Below the pieces are notes generated by a model, which saw nothing but the letters and a program-made list of their open reading frames with translations, searched no databases and was not told where the DNA came from. A DNA stretch of 16,929 bases. Source: Verrucomicrobiota bacterium (lineage in GTDB: Bacteria > Chlamydiota > Chlamydiia > Chlamydiales > JAEYWL01). Positions 1 to 8,800 of the stretch are shown here, one piece after another. Made by a program: the position numbers and the translations under genes. The stretch's first letter is position 1. Each line of letters starts with the position of its first letter. The DNA lies in NCBI GenBank assembly GCA_023428915.1, contig JAEYWL010000041.1, forward strand, positions 1-16,929, read 5' to 3'.

Positions 1-82
1 TCTTAACCCCACGTTCCAGCATCTGCAGGACCTGCAGATGCTTTCACGCGGGGCTAACAACTGCCAGCGCTGCCGCGCTTCA
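1..82 (+). repeat. Hairpin repeat copy R1
   Basis: First of five copies of an 82-bp unit that begins TCTTAACCCCACG and ends GCTGCCGCGCTTCA. It is a nested hairpin: the outer arms TTAACCCCACGT and ACGCGGGGCTAA pair with two mismatches, which become G-U pairs in RNA from the minus strand. The inner arms AGCATCTGCAGG and CCTGCAGATGCT are perfect around one base. A small 3' hairpin follows (AGCGC, loop TGCC, GCGCT). No ORF or transposase is visible. R1 starts at the very first base of the window, so it may continue outside. R2 is identical over its full length. Confidence 0.93.
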
Positions 83-156
83 AACTTACAGCCTTAAAGT
101 AGGCCCCAATTAAAGCTTGTAAAATGAGCTTTCTTTAATTTCTCTCCAACCTTAAA
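83..156 (+). repeat. Conserved linker between R1 and R2 (S1)
   Basis: An AT-rich linker starting AACTTACAGCC and ending CCAACCTTAAA. A nearly identical copy (S2) lies at 5645-5715 between R4 and R5, with a 4-bp deletion and a 1-bp insertion. Its first 25 bp are repeated exactly at 5799-5823. The unit that duplicates is therefore hairpin-linker-hairpin, not the hairpin alone. The linker holds a loose inverted repeat (AATTAAAG and CTTTAATT). Confidence 0.85.
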
Positions 157-181
157 GGCAATTTTATAATTGTATTTTCCG

Positions 182-300
182 TCTTAACCCCACGTTCCAG
201 CATCTGCAGGACCTGCAGATGCTTTCACGCGGGGCTAACAACTGCCAGCGCTGCCGCGCTTCATTTATTTTGTAATGCTCAGTTACTATAAAACAGGCTT
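182..300 (+). repeat. Hairpin repeat copy R2 with extended 3' flank
   Basis: Positions 182-263 repeat R1 exactly. It is preceded by ATTGTATTTTCC, also found just before R4. The 3' flank (264-300, starting TTTATTTTGT and ending in ACTATAAAACAG plus a few bases) matches the reverse complement of 5372-5411 with a few substitutions. R2 plus flank is therefore an inverted counterpart of R3, and the pair brackets the F-box gene. Confidence 0.9.
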
Positions 301-509
301 TTGCAAAGGCTAATCTTTAATAACATAAACAGTTACTCATATAGTTTTGTGATTTAATAAAAATGAATTAAGAGTCCACAAAGACGAACTTACACATCTT
401 GTTTTTAAAATTACATGAGTAAAGACTGCATCTTTATTTATTCTTAACCGTTTTAGGTTATAAATAAATAATTAAAATTATTAAAAATAAATAAAGAACA
501 AAGGAAATT
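301..509. other. AT-rich upstream region of the F-box gene
   Basis: No ORF or RNA gene is recognised here. The stretch becomes very AT-rich from about 430, as expected upstream of a promoter, with a TATAAA at 459-464, but I could not find a convincing -35 partner at the right spacing. The Shine-Dalgarno-like AAAGGAAA ends just upstream of the ATG at 510. Confidence 0.5.
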
Positions 510-3500
510 ATGGAAGCAAGTGGTTTAAAAAGGCGGCATTCTGAAATGGATGCAAACGATATAGCAACGAACAGCGAAAAGGCTGTATGCCAAAGCCCGC
601 CAAGCGTCAAGATTAAAGACAATATCGACTATCTTACAACTCTACCTGCACTTATCTTTGAAAGGATATTTTTTTTCCTGCCTTCTTCAGCGATGAAAAA
701 TTTTATGTGGACCTCTAAGGCGAATCACAACCATGTACAAAAGGCCTTTCTGCCTTTTGCCCGCGAACTTGGCTTTTCCTATGACAACACTTTAGAAGAA
801 ACCGAACTAGCCCAAGCTCAGAAATTTGTTAGCGAATTCAAAGCTGAGCTGCTTGGTCTTGCCGAATTAACCACCAAGACAAACTTGCCTTCTTCAGTGG
901 CTACGGTGATTAGGCGTTATGCGATATGGGAATCAGAGGAAACTCTTGATTTTAGGAGAACTGCTCTTAATCTAAGAAATTTGCCAGCAGCTGATGTGTT
1001 TAAATTGTTTAGCTTAGGGTCAAAAATATATAGCTGCCCAAAAATTTTAACTTATTTTTTGAAACATAAACAGCAATTTAATCGAACGCCTCCATCTACT
1101 GCTGCGCATGTGCAGCCGGCTCCAGCAGTAAGATGGAATGGAGTCAACCCTCAAAACTCACAAATAGCCCTTAAATCAGCTATTGCAGAAAAAAATACGG
1201 ATGTGTGCCATTTCCTCTTGGACTTAGGAGCCAACAGTAAAGATGTAGAAGTCTCCCTCTTGATGCTTGCGATTGAAAAAAATGATGAGAGGTTATTTAA
1301 GCGAACGGCGCTTTGCTTTAAAACTTTATCTTTCGAAGACAAACAATCCATTTTGCTCGCTGTCTTTGCAAGCGGCAATTTAGATTTCTTTAAGGATATC
1401 AAAGCTCAATTCAATCATCTTGAACTTGAGCCTTTTATAAAGCGTGCAGAATGCTTTTTTGCGGCTGCCAGCGGAGGCAATATCGAGTTATTTGAAATCA
1501 CAATGAATGCGCTTGGCGTTGGGGTGGATGAAACTTTCCCTTCTGGAAATAGCTTAACGCCGCCTAATAAAACCGCCCTTCATTTAGCAATGGAAGCTGG
1601 CCGCTTGGATTTAATGCAATGGCTATTAAGAAAAGGGGCCAAGCTCGATTTTGTTTCCCTCTCCCTGCTTGAAACAACCTTAGAAAAGGGGCATACAGGG
1701 ATAACAAAATTTCTCTTAGAGAGGAAAACTGCATTTAAACTCTCAATCAAGCCTAACGAGTTGCTTTACAAAGCTTTGCTGCACCCAAGCAACGCCGCCA
1801 ACGGTGTTTTAGACTTGCTAAAAGAGATGAAGGCAAACGTAAACTACAGCAATACGGCAAAAAAAATCGAATCCCCGCTGTTTTTTGTTATGCGCCAACG
1901 GTCTTTAACATCTAATGATAAGGCCATCCTAGTGGAAAAGTTAGTTGCGCTAGGGGCAAATCCCTTTAAATGCCAGGCAAAATCACAAGCATTTCCTTTG
2001 ATTGAAGCCATTAGTGCGTCGGAAATAGAAGTTGTTAAAAAGATGCTAAAGGCCCCCCTGCCTGAAAATTACGAAGCGCCCCTTAAAATTATAATCCTCT
2101 ATTTAATGTCATGGACACCTGCAGTGATTGCTGCAGAAGCAGGAGTTGTCTTGCGCGCCCTTTTTTCTTATGAGCGCAAGGAATTAGCTGACGCTACCAC
2201 CGCGCTTGCCCATTTTCTAAACCATAGAGGGGCCTGGCACAGGAAAAATCCTCGGAAGATGCAGTTTGTTAGAGAACTCGTAAAGCTGGGCGCTTCACCA
2301 TACGCAAAATGCATAGATGGTGATGGAACAACAATTACAGCCTTTCAAGTGGCCATGAAAGACCATGATTGGAACTTAGCCAATTTTTTCTTAGAAGAAG
2401 AGCCCTCTACTTTAGAGGAAAAAGAACACCTGGCCCTCCTTTTGCAGGAACTTTTAGCAGATCGCCGAGAGCTAAATAATAATGGTGAGTTTATCAAGAG
2501 CCCTAATATAGATGCAGAAAAAGCACAAATAGCTATCCGGTTACTTGACCTGGGAGCTGAGCCGCCTTTAGCAGAAAATTTATTAATCTACGCGGCTGCA
2601 TCTACGGATCTATTGGAAAAACTATTGGCCAATCAAAAGGTAACAGATTTTATTCGCCAAAGGGATGCAGCAAGCAAACTCGTTTTACGTATGGCTAGAA
2701 AGTGCTTGGGCATATATGATTCGTTAGCCTTGCTCTGGAAAACCTTTGAAAGCCTTCAAACTGACCCTTATTTATTTTCTGAAGCTGCACTCAATGCAAG
2801 GCATATTTCAAATTTAACTAAAGTCGGTTTTGACCCTAACCAGCAAGATCCCTTGATTGGGCAAACCCTGCTTACTTATGCTTATTGCAAGTCCCTGTTT
2901 GCAAATGATGCATTTATTAAACTCATGGAAACGTTAGCCTTTAAAAGAAATGCCGACCTCGAAAAATTAGATCGGAAGGGGCAAGCCTTAATCCATTATG
3001 TAGTTCAAAAAGACAGCTCGCAGCCTATATTAAGGGCTTTACTGGCCATCTCTGCCGCCTTTATCGACTTGCCAAATCAGGCAGGCAAAACTCCCTTTGA
3101 AATTGCCGTAGAGAGCGGCAGCAAGGAAACAGTCAAATATCTTCAGGCTCTTATTAAGCGCAATCCCAAGAGAGGCCCGCTGCCTCAAATTGAGGGAGAA
3201 CCTGCAAGCAAGAGGCAAAAAATAAGCGATCCGCACTTAGAGTCTTCTCTCCGGGCCTCTTCTACTTCTTCTGCTGAAGCCTTAGCTGTGCCGCCCGCTA
3301 TGACCGCGCATATAGCAGCGCGGATTAAGGCTATTTCGGGGATGTATCAAAGAAACTATCAGGAGCAAATATTACAGGTCTATGGCTTAAATGTTAATGA
3401 CCCTGCGGATGCGCTAAAGTTCGATAGAATTGCAATCGAATTTTACAACGAGTTATGCAGGCTGGCCGCAAAAGGGATTATCAGCTTTCCATTTCAACCC

Positions 3501-5219
3501 CAAGCATTAGAATTAGGGCAAGTATGTAAAATACTGTCTAATCCAGAAGTTTATAAAATAAAGCAGTATATTTTTTTCTTAAGCATCCTTAATAGTGCTG
3601 TTAACAATCCGGCAAAAACAAAACCAACAGAGTTGAATAATGAGTTAAGAGAACAAATAGATACTGCAGCGCAGCTACTAATCGAGGAATCTTTTATTTC
3701 CAAAGTTTATAAAATAAAAACGGAACTTCTTATATTTTTATTACAACACGGAGCGAACCCTTTTATTAAAAGGACAGCGGAAAATACTCCTCTTTATTTT
3801 TATGCAGTAGGCAACACCGAAATGCTAAAGCAATTCTTCGAAACACATGCTATTGACCCTAACTATAAAAATGATGAAAATGCCTCTATTCTATCGTATG
3901 CTGCTTTAGAGGGTAATTTGTCCTCTTATAATTTCTTAAGAAGCAGAATAAACAGCTTAGATAGCAATATACTCCACTATGCAGTGCTGGGCACAAATAC
4001 TGCTATTGTGGAAAGTGTTCTGGCTGAAGGGGCAGACCCCAATCATGTATCTGGTGAAAAATCCCCGCTCCAGATCGCCATAGCAAATAATAACATAAGC
4101 ATAGTGAATACCTTATTAGCGCATGGTGCTGACCGGTATCAAACTACAAAAAAATTTCCATTATACCCTGTATATTTTGCTGCTGTCCGTGGAAATCTTG
4201 AACTCGTTAAGAGTTTAGCTGAATCTACAACAGTAAACCATTTAATGAATGGGAAAACTCTTGTTACTGCAGCCGCTTGCAACGGTCACTTTGCAATTGT
4301 GGAATATCTCCTCTCTATTGGAGCCGACCCCTGGATACCCTCCACTTTTAAATCGACCAATGAACCAGTAACAGCATTACATGGTGCGATTGCCCACGGC
4401 CAAGCCGAATATGTTGCGCAATGGTTAAAAGAAAAACCCGAGGAAATAAATAATCTTCAGCAAAAGTCGTTTTATCATAAAAATTGTAATTTTTCGTTTC
4501 TGCCTGAGACTCATTCAGTAATTTTGGGTTTGTTAGTCACAGGGAATGGGCGACAGGTGTTTTCGATTCTTTTAGAGTATGGGTTTGATCCCCTATTGAA
4601 AGAGGCTGGCAAAAGTTATCTTTACTGGGCTTACGCCACCAAATCATTAGATGCTGCAAATGAAATGATCGCTAAGCATCCGGATAGTGTTCAGGAGGTG
4701 CTATATGAACTCCTTGCAGATGGGAATCTTGAACTTTTAGCTGATGAACAATTAAAGAGCATAAACCCAAACCATGAACATCCAATTTATGGCCATCCTT
4801 TAGAGCTAGCTTTAAAGGTTAAAGATGTAAAAAAACGCGCTCATTATGTAGAACGGTTATTGCAACTTGGCGCCAAGATTCCAGATAAACTCATTTATGC
4901 ACTTGTAGAAGACCCCGAGACTTGCGCATTAGCAGAACCTACTGGCATTTTTGCCAAACTGCAAAATAATTATCTCTTGCACAACTTGCTAGTCGCTAAG
5001 TGTATTGAGGTCATAAACAGCAATGAACCCGATAAAGAAAAAGGTATGCTTTTACTAAAAAAAGCCCATGAAGGCGGATACAACTTTTACACGGGCATTG
5101 ATGGTGATTTATTGCCGGTAGCTGACCAGGTTCGGGATGCATTCGAGCATAGCCGTGCAGCTAAGGAGATATTTTATCAATTGCCCGATTGCACCAGAGG
5201 ACAAAGAATAGTGGTGTAG
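510..5219 (+). CDS. Giant F-box/ankyrin-repeat protein, candidate host-directed effector
   Basis: A 1569-residue protein. Residues 42-78 read as an F-box: LP at 45-46, then hydrophobics at I49, I53, F54 and L57, then the SK of W67-TSK. In eukaryotes this domain binds Skp1 and delivers targets to SCF ubiquitin ligases. The rest is mostly helical pairs of the ankyrin type: a clear repeat with the TALHLA signature near 355-385, another near 840-880, and a dense block at about 1150-1310 with motifs such as EGADPN and LLAHGAD. Between the halves lies a low-complexity Ser/Ala-rich linker preceded by a bipartite basic cluster (KRNPKR 883-888, KRQK 901-904) that resembles a nuclear localisation signal; KRR at 7-9 is another basic patch. 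There is no signal peptide or membrane helix. The ATG at 510 has an AAAGGAAA ribosome site. Known: F-box proteins are expanded in amoeba-infecting chlamydiae. Inferred: type III secretion and host ubiquitin targeting. The substrate is unknown. Confidence 0.88.
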   Translation: MEASGLKRRHSEMDANDIATNSEKAVCQSPPSVKIKDNIDYLTTLPALIFERIFFFLPSSAMKNFMWTSKANHNHVQKAFLPFARELGFSYDNTLEETELAQAQKFVSEFKAELLGLAELTTKTNLPSSVATVIRRYAIWESEETLDFRRTALNLRNLPAADVFKLFSLGSKIYSCPKILTYFLKHKQQFNRTPPSTAAHVQPAPAVRWNGVNPQNSQIALKSAIAEKNTDVCHFLLDLGANSKDVEVSLLMLAIEKNDERLFKRTALCFKTLSFEDKQSILLAVFASGNLDFFKDIKAQFNHLELEPFIKRAECFFAAASGGNIELFEITMNALGVGVDETFPSGNSLTPPNKTALHLAMEAGRLDLMQWLLRKGAKLDFVSLSLLETTLEKGHTGITKFLLERKTAFKLSIKPNELLYKALLHPSNAANGVLDLLKEMKANVNYSNTAKKIESPLFFVMRQRSLTSNDKAILVEKLVALGANPFKCQAKSQAFPLIEAISASEIEVVKKMLKAPLPENYEAPLKIIILYLMSWTPAVIAAEAGVVLRALFSYERKELADATTALAHFLNHRGAWHRKNPRKMQFVRELVKLGASPYAKCIDGDGTTITAFQVAMKDHDWNLANFFLEEEPSTLEEKEHLALLLQELLADRRELNNNGEFIKSPNIDAEKAQIAIRLLDLGAEPPLAENLLIYAAASTDLLEKLLANQKVTDFIRQRDAASKLVLRMARKCLGIYDSLALLWKTFESLQTDPYLFSEAALNARHISNLTKVGFDPNQQDPLIGQTLLTYAYCKSLFANDAFIKLMETLAFKRNADLEKLDRKGQALIHYVVQKDSSQPILRALLAISAAFIDLPNQAGKTPFEIAVESGSKETVKYLQALIKRNPKRGPLPQIEGEPASKRQKISDPHLESSLRASSTSSAEALAVPPAMTAHIAARIKAISGMYQRNYQEQILQVYGLNVNDPADALKFDRIAIEFYNELCRLAAKGIISFPFQPQALELGQVCKILSNPEVYKIKQYIFFLSILNSAVNNPAKTKPTELNNELREQIDTAAQLLIEESFISKVYKIKTELLIFLLQHGANPFIKRTAENTPLYFYAVGNTEMLKQFFETHAIDPNYKNDENASILSYAALEGNLSSYNFLRSRINSLDSNILHYAVLGTNTAIVESVLAEGADPNHVSGEKSPLQIAIANNNISIVNTLLAHGADRYQTTKKFPLYPVYFAAVRGNLELVKSLAESTTVNHLMNGKTLVTAAACNGHFAIVEYLLSIGADPWIPSTFKSTNEPVTALHGAIAHGQAEYVAQWLKEKPEEINNLQQKSFYHKNCNFSFLPETHSVILGLLVTGNGRQVFSILLEYGFDPLLKEAGKSYLYWAYATKSLDAANEMIAKHPDSVQEVLYELLADGNLELLADEQLKSINPNHEHPIYGHPLELALKVKDVKKRAHYVERLLQLGAKIPDKLIYALVEDPETCALAEPTGIFAKLQNNYLLHNLLVAKCIEVINSNEPDKEKGMLLLKKAHEGGYNFYTGIDGDLLPVADQVRDAFEHSRAAKEIFYQLPDCTRGQRIVV

Positions 5220-5240
5220 CAATCGTAGACTCTGATTGCT
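5218..5240 (+). terminator. Possible weak terminator of the F-box gene
   Basis: The arms AGCAATC (5218-5224) and GATTGCT (5234-5240) pair perfectly around a 9-nt loop and are followed by TTCTT. The left arm starts within the TAG stop codon. The stem is only 7 bp and the T tract is broken, so termination may be partial or may depend on the hairpin at 5326-5378. Confidence 0.4.
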
Positions 5241-5325
5241 TTCTTAATGGGTCTTTTGCATTGGGGATTAAGAGCCTGTTTAAAATCTTTTAAGCTGTCA
5301 AAACAACCACAGGACCTGCAGACTC

Positions 5326-5378
5326 GACTTTAGCATTTTTTATGCCGTCTTTAAGAGGCTGTGAAAAATGCTAAAGTC
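5326..5378 (+). terminator. 15-bp perfect inverted repeat downstream of the F-box gene
   Basis: The arms GACTTTAGCATTTTT (5326-5340) and AAAAATGCTAAAGTC (5364-5378) are perfectly complementary. The 23-nt loop can itself fold (GCC and GGC outside TCTT and AAGA). The right arm is followed by TGTTTTAT, so the structure could end transcription from the F-box gene. The right arm overlaps the outer edge of extended repeat R3, so it may instead belong to the repeat. Terminator function is inferred. Confidence 0.5.
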
Positions 5379-5482
5379 TGTTTTATAGTAATTGACCATG
5401 ACAAAATAAACGAAGCGCGGCAGCGCTGGCAGTTGTTAGCCCCGCGTGAAGGCCGCCGTAGGCGTGCCGGAACGTGGGGTTA
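5372..5482 (-). repeat. Hairpin repeat copy R3, reversed, with a replaced centre
   Basis: Read on the minus strand, this copy has the conserved left part (CTAACCCCACGTTCC), right part (TTCACGCGGGGCTAAC through GCTGCCGCGCTTC) and the 3' flank seen after R2. The central palindrome of the other copies is absent. In its place, between the conserved blocks, lies a GC-rich segment (plus strand about 5449-5470) in which GGCCGCC and GGCGTGCC can pair with one bulged base. The centre is therefore unrelated in sequence but still a hairpin. Confidence 0.88.
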
Positions 5483-5495
5483 GGAGATAATATTT

Positions 5496-5552
5496 AATCG
5501 AGCTGCGGTTAGCAGCGGCACTTATTCAGTCGCTGCTAACCGCAGCTCGATT
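5496..5552. repeat. 22-bp perfect inverted repeat between R3 and R4
   Basis: The left arm at 5496-5517 (starts AATCGAGCTGCGG) and right arm at 5531-5552 (ends CCGCAGCTCGATT) are exact reverse complements around a 13-nt loop. R3 points away on the left and R4 away on the right, so the structure is the centre of a larger head-to-head inverted repeat from about 5411 to 5644. No clean T tract follows on either strand, so a simple terminator is not the best reading. It is consistent with an inverted duplication. Confidence 0.85.
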
Positions 5553-5562
5553 GTATTTTCCA

Positions 5563-5644
5563 TCTTAACCCCACGTTCCAGCATCTGCAGAGCCTGCAGA
5601 TGCTTTCACGCGGGGCTAACAACTGCCAACGCTGCCGCGCTTCA
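5563..5644 (+). repeat. Hairpin repeat copy R4
   Basis: A forward copy. The inner arms are AGCATCTGCAG and CTGCAGATGCT around AGC, where R1 and R2 have one central base and 12-bp arms. One substitution in the 3' part (GCCAACGC for GCCAGCGC) weakens the small terminal hairpin. It is preceded by ATTGTATTTTCC as before R2, and followed by linker S2 (5645-5715). Confidence 0.92.
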
Positions 5645-5715
5645 AACTTACAGCCTTAAAGCCCCAATTAAAGCTTGTAAAAATGAGCTTTCTTTAATTT
5701 CTCTCCAACCTTAAA
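5645..5715 (+). repeat. Conserved linker between R4 and R5 (S2)
   Basis: Matches S1 (83-156) apart from a 4-bp deletion after CCTTAAAG and one extra A in the TGTAAAAATG run. The 25 bp that separate S1 from R2 are missing, so R5 follows directly. Confidence 0.85.
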
Positions 5716-5716
5716 A

Positions 5717-5823
5717 TCTTAACCCCACGTTCCAGCATCTGCAGAGCCTGCAGATGCTTTCAAGCGGGGCTAACAACTGCCAGCGCTGCCGCGCTTCAAA
5801 CTTACAGCCTTAAAGTAGGCCCC
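5717..5823 (+). repeat. Hairpin repeat copy R5 plus partial linker (S3)
   Basis: R5 proper is 5717-5798, with the same inner palindrome as R4 and one change in the outer arm (TTTCAAGC for TTTCACGC). It is followed by 25 bp (5799-5823) identical to the start of linker S1; similarity then stops abruptly at the run of C. From 5802 onward this repeat DNA is also the 3' end of the minus-strand giant gene. Confidence 0.92.
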
Positions 5824-8800
5824 GAAGCATACTCCACAAGAAACTGCAGGCGATTTTCCAGACGTTGTTTAAGAAGAGGGGGCATCGGCAAAGCGAGTAT
5901 TTCCTCTTTTTTGGCATAGATTTCTTGAATCTGCAATCTAATCTCCTCTTCAGTGATAGGAGAAAAAACAGCAGCAGTATTGGGATTTAGGGCTGGATCC
6001 CGCATGGTTTGCAGCTCAAGCACCTCATCGCCAAAATCGGATTTTAGCTCTCCCTGGGCCCTGTATTCAAGACAACCGCCTTGGTCAATGCGGTATACTT
6101 CTCCACCAGGTGTAACGAGAATATTGTCGAAATCCGCCCCTAAAACATCCCTGTTCGCTAAAAAACAATCCGCCACAAACCCTTGCCTTAATTCGGCATA
6201 AATTGCCTCTAATTCCACTCTCCGGTTAGGGTCGGATCTAATTTTAGTTAGCGGTTCTCCTTTAATAAATTCAAACAGAATTCGGCGCGCTTCCCCTTTA
6301 ATGGCTTTTCCAGGCAAGGGGTTTGCAGGTTTTTTTCTTTGTATAGCAGTTTCAGTGAAGTTTGAAAAATGCAGGATGATTTTTTTAGCTTTATTTTTAA
6401 CGCGAACCAACCCCTCAAATTCTTTTTCAACCGGCTTTCTTTTTTTTCTAAGCACCTCGTCTAAATCTGATCTGGTCAAGTGCGTATACATTTTGGCATC
6501 GGGCACCCCTTTGCCTAAGATTTTGTAAATGCGATTGGTTAAATATTCAGTTTCGCAGTGCGAAAAAGTCATGCCCGCTTTCACGATGTATTTTTGAGTG
6601 CCTGCTCTTACAAGCTTTGCACCTGTAGAACCTCCTAGATTATGATTTAAAACTGTCACATCGTGAAGCCTATCAGGAAAAGACAGCGTACCGGCTGGGG
6701 CCGCTGGAGTGCTTCCCCAAAAGGACGCTTTCATCGAATTAGACACTACAATGAACTCTTCTGCCGGAATGCCATTTATAGTCTCTTTTCCTTCCGCATT
6801 TAGAACTAAACCATTCTTTCTTAGGTCTATTAATAATTCTTGCTTCTCGTCAAGAGTCCCTACCATTACTCCTTTTATAAAGGCAGGCGGCACACTTTTT
6901 TGTATCATCACCTCATTGCCGCAATAAGTTTCAAGGTCTTCTTTGTCTTCTATTAATTCATAATAGTCTACAAGTTCGCTAAGGCTGGCTCTATTTTGAT
7001 AGATATCAGGGCTTTTAGTACCGAATTCATCTTTTTCATAACCATATGGGGCCCTTTCAGCAAGTTTTAAATCTATAATCAAAGCCATTTTATATGTTAA
7101 TTTCGCTAAGCTTCCGCTGCTTTTGTTCAGCAAAGAGGGTGTCATTAATCGGACAAAGGCTGAATTTCCGCCGCCTCCTTCCAAATCTTTTTGGGAAGAA
7201 GCGCCAGAAATGATCCATCCATTCTCATAGCGCTCCTGTGTTGACAGCATTCCTTGTTTTAAGATTTTACTTAAGATATTTCCCGCCTCTGCTGCCTGTC
7301 CAGGTGTAATAAAATAGGCCACAAATCCAAGGGCTCCTTTATCTTTAAGTTGATCAGCAACTCCATTTAAAGCCCATACCGAAAAGCCTTTATAGACTTC
7401 CTGTTTGTATAAAAGGCCGGGATTTTGCTCTAGATAAAACGCCATTTTCTCCTCTAGCCAGGGAGCTTGCTTGGCAATAACATTTCTAAGCAGCAAGGGG
7501 GGCAAATTATAAAATTTTTCTTGCCTGCTTAAGTAAAATTCCAATTCCGGGGCAAAAGTGCGCAGGATCTGAAATATCTTCATCCTTTCATTATCAACAT
7601 CTCTTTGGGCCGACAATAATGTTGGCAGTCCAATGCATGCGGCCATTATTTGTACTTTGGCAGGTATATCCGCAGGATTTATAGAAGCATCTATTTCAAA
7701 GCGTATGCGATTGTAGTTGCTCAAAACGTCAGGGGAGTTGCCTATAAAAATTTTGCCTACGCCTTCAAATTCAATGGCAATTGCCTGACCAATCTTGCAG
7801 ATATTTGTTGAGCTGAATTTTCCCAAGTTATCGATGATGTAATAACCATCTTCCGCGTCTAAAGAAATTTTTATTCCACTGCAAAAATCTGCAGGCACAT
7901 TTTTAAGAATAGCGCCGGCTTCTTTAGCATAGTTTTCAATTAGCGCTTGTATAGCTGTACGTGCGGTATGGCTAATCATTCCTCGTATGCAGAATGTCTG
8001 CCTGCCGTCAATTTCTCTTATGGAAAGATGCAAGGAGCCGTTTTTTACAGTTGCCGCCCCTACAGCAGTTATATAAACACCTTCAGCTTGATTAAATCTG
8101 TCCGTTGTAATTAATGCTTGAAAGGCTTGACTTATTGTTTCCTCTGCTGGAATTGCTGCAGCAGCAGTGCAGCTGATAGCAGCTGCTTCTTGATGCCTGC
8201 CTTCCAATATGCAGGCATGAACGATTTTTTCCGCCAGCACTAATAGGGTGGTGCGATTTTCAGCGTCAAGCATTAATTCTTTTCGGTTCAGCAATTCTAA
8301 AAAAGCTGCAGCAAAACTTTGCAGATTTTGTATTTTTTTGGGAAAGTGCGCTGCTTTATCATGGATATAGGTAATGAGTGTTTGACTGCTCATTTCGGAA
8401 GGAACATTAGTAACAGGCAGCATGGCTTTGGAAGCGTCATAATCAATGTTCAAGTCTTTTAAGAGATTGCAGATCTCTTGAATATACTCTTGAATTTTAA
8501 ACATCTTTTTTTGGGCATAAGGGCTATCTTTAAGCTTTTGCCCTTCATCTGAGGCCATCTTAAATAGTTCCTCGAAATTTACGGAGTAGATGCATACATG
8601 TAAGAAATTAGCTAATTTCTTCTTATTTATTTCCCTAAATAAAGCAGGAGAAGACTTTATCGCTTGCATTATGTAGTTTTGAACGAGTGGAATCGTTGTC
8701 ATAGAAGGAGCTAAGTCTTGCGTACCAGATAAAACTATAGCATTAATTGCTTCCTTGAAATGCTGTAGGAATACATTGATTCCATTAGATGTATTTTTAG

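Noticed and set aside
1..300. CRISPR array
   Set aside because: Only two copies with one conserved linker; the linker itself recurs elsewhere, the units are too long, and no cas gene is present.
182..5482. Composite transposon
   Set aside because: Inverted repeats flank the gene but there is no transposase, no recognisable insertion sequence and no target duplication that I could see.
5496..5552. Ordinary intrinsic terminator
   Set aside because: The stem is strong, but neither side is followed by a clean T run and it forms the centre of a larger inverted repeat.
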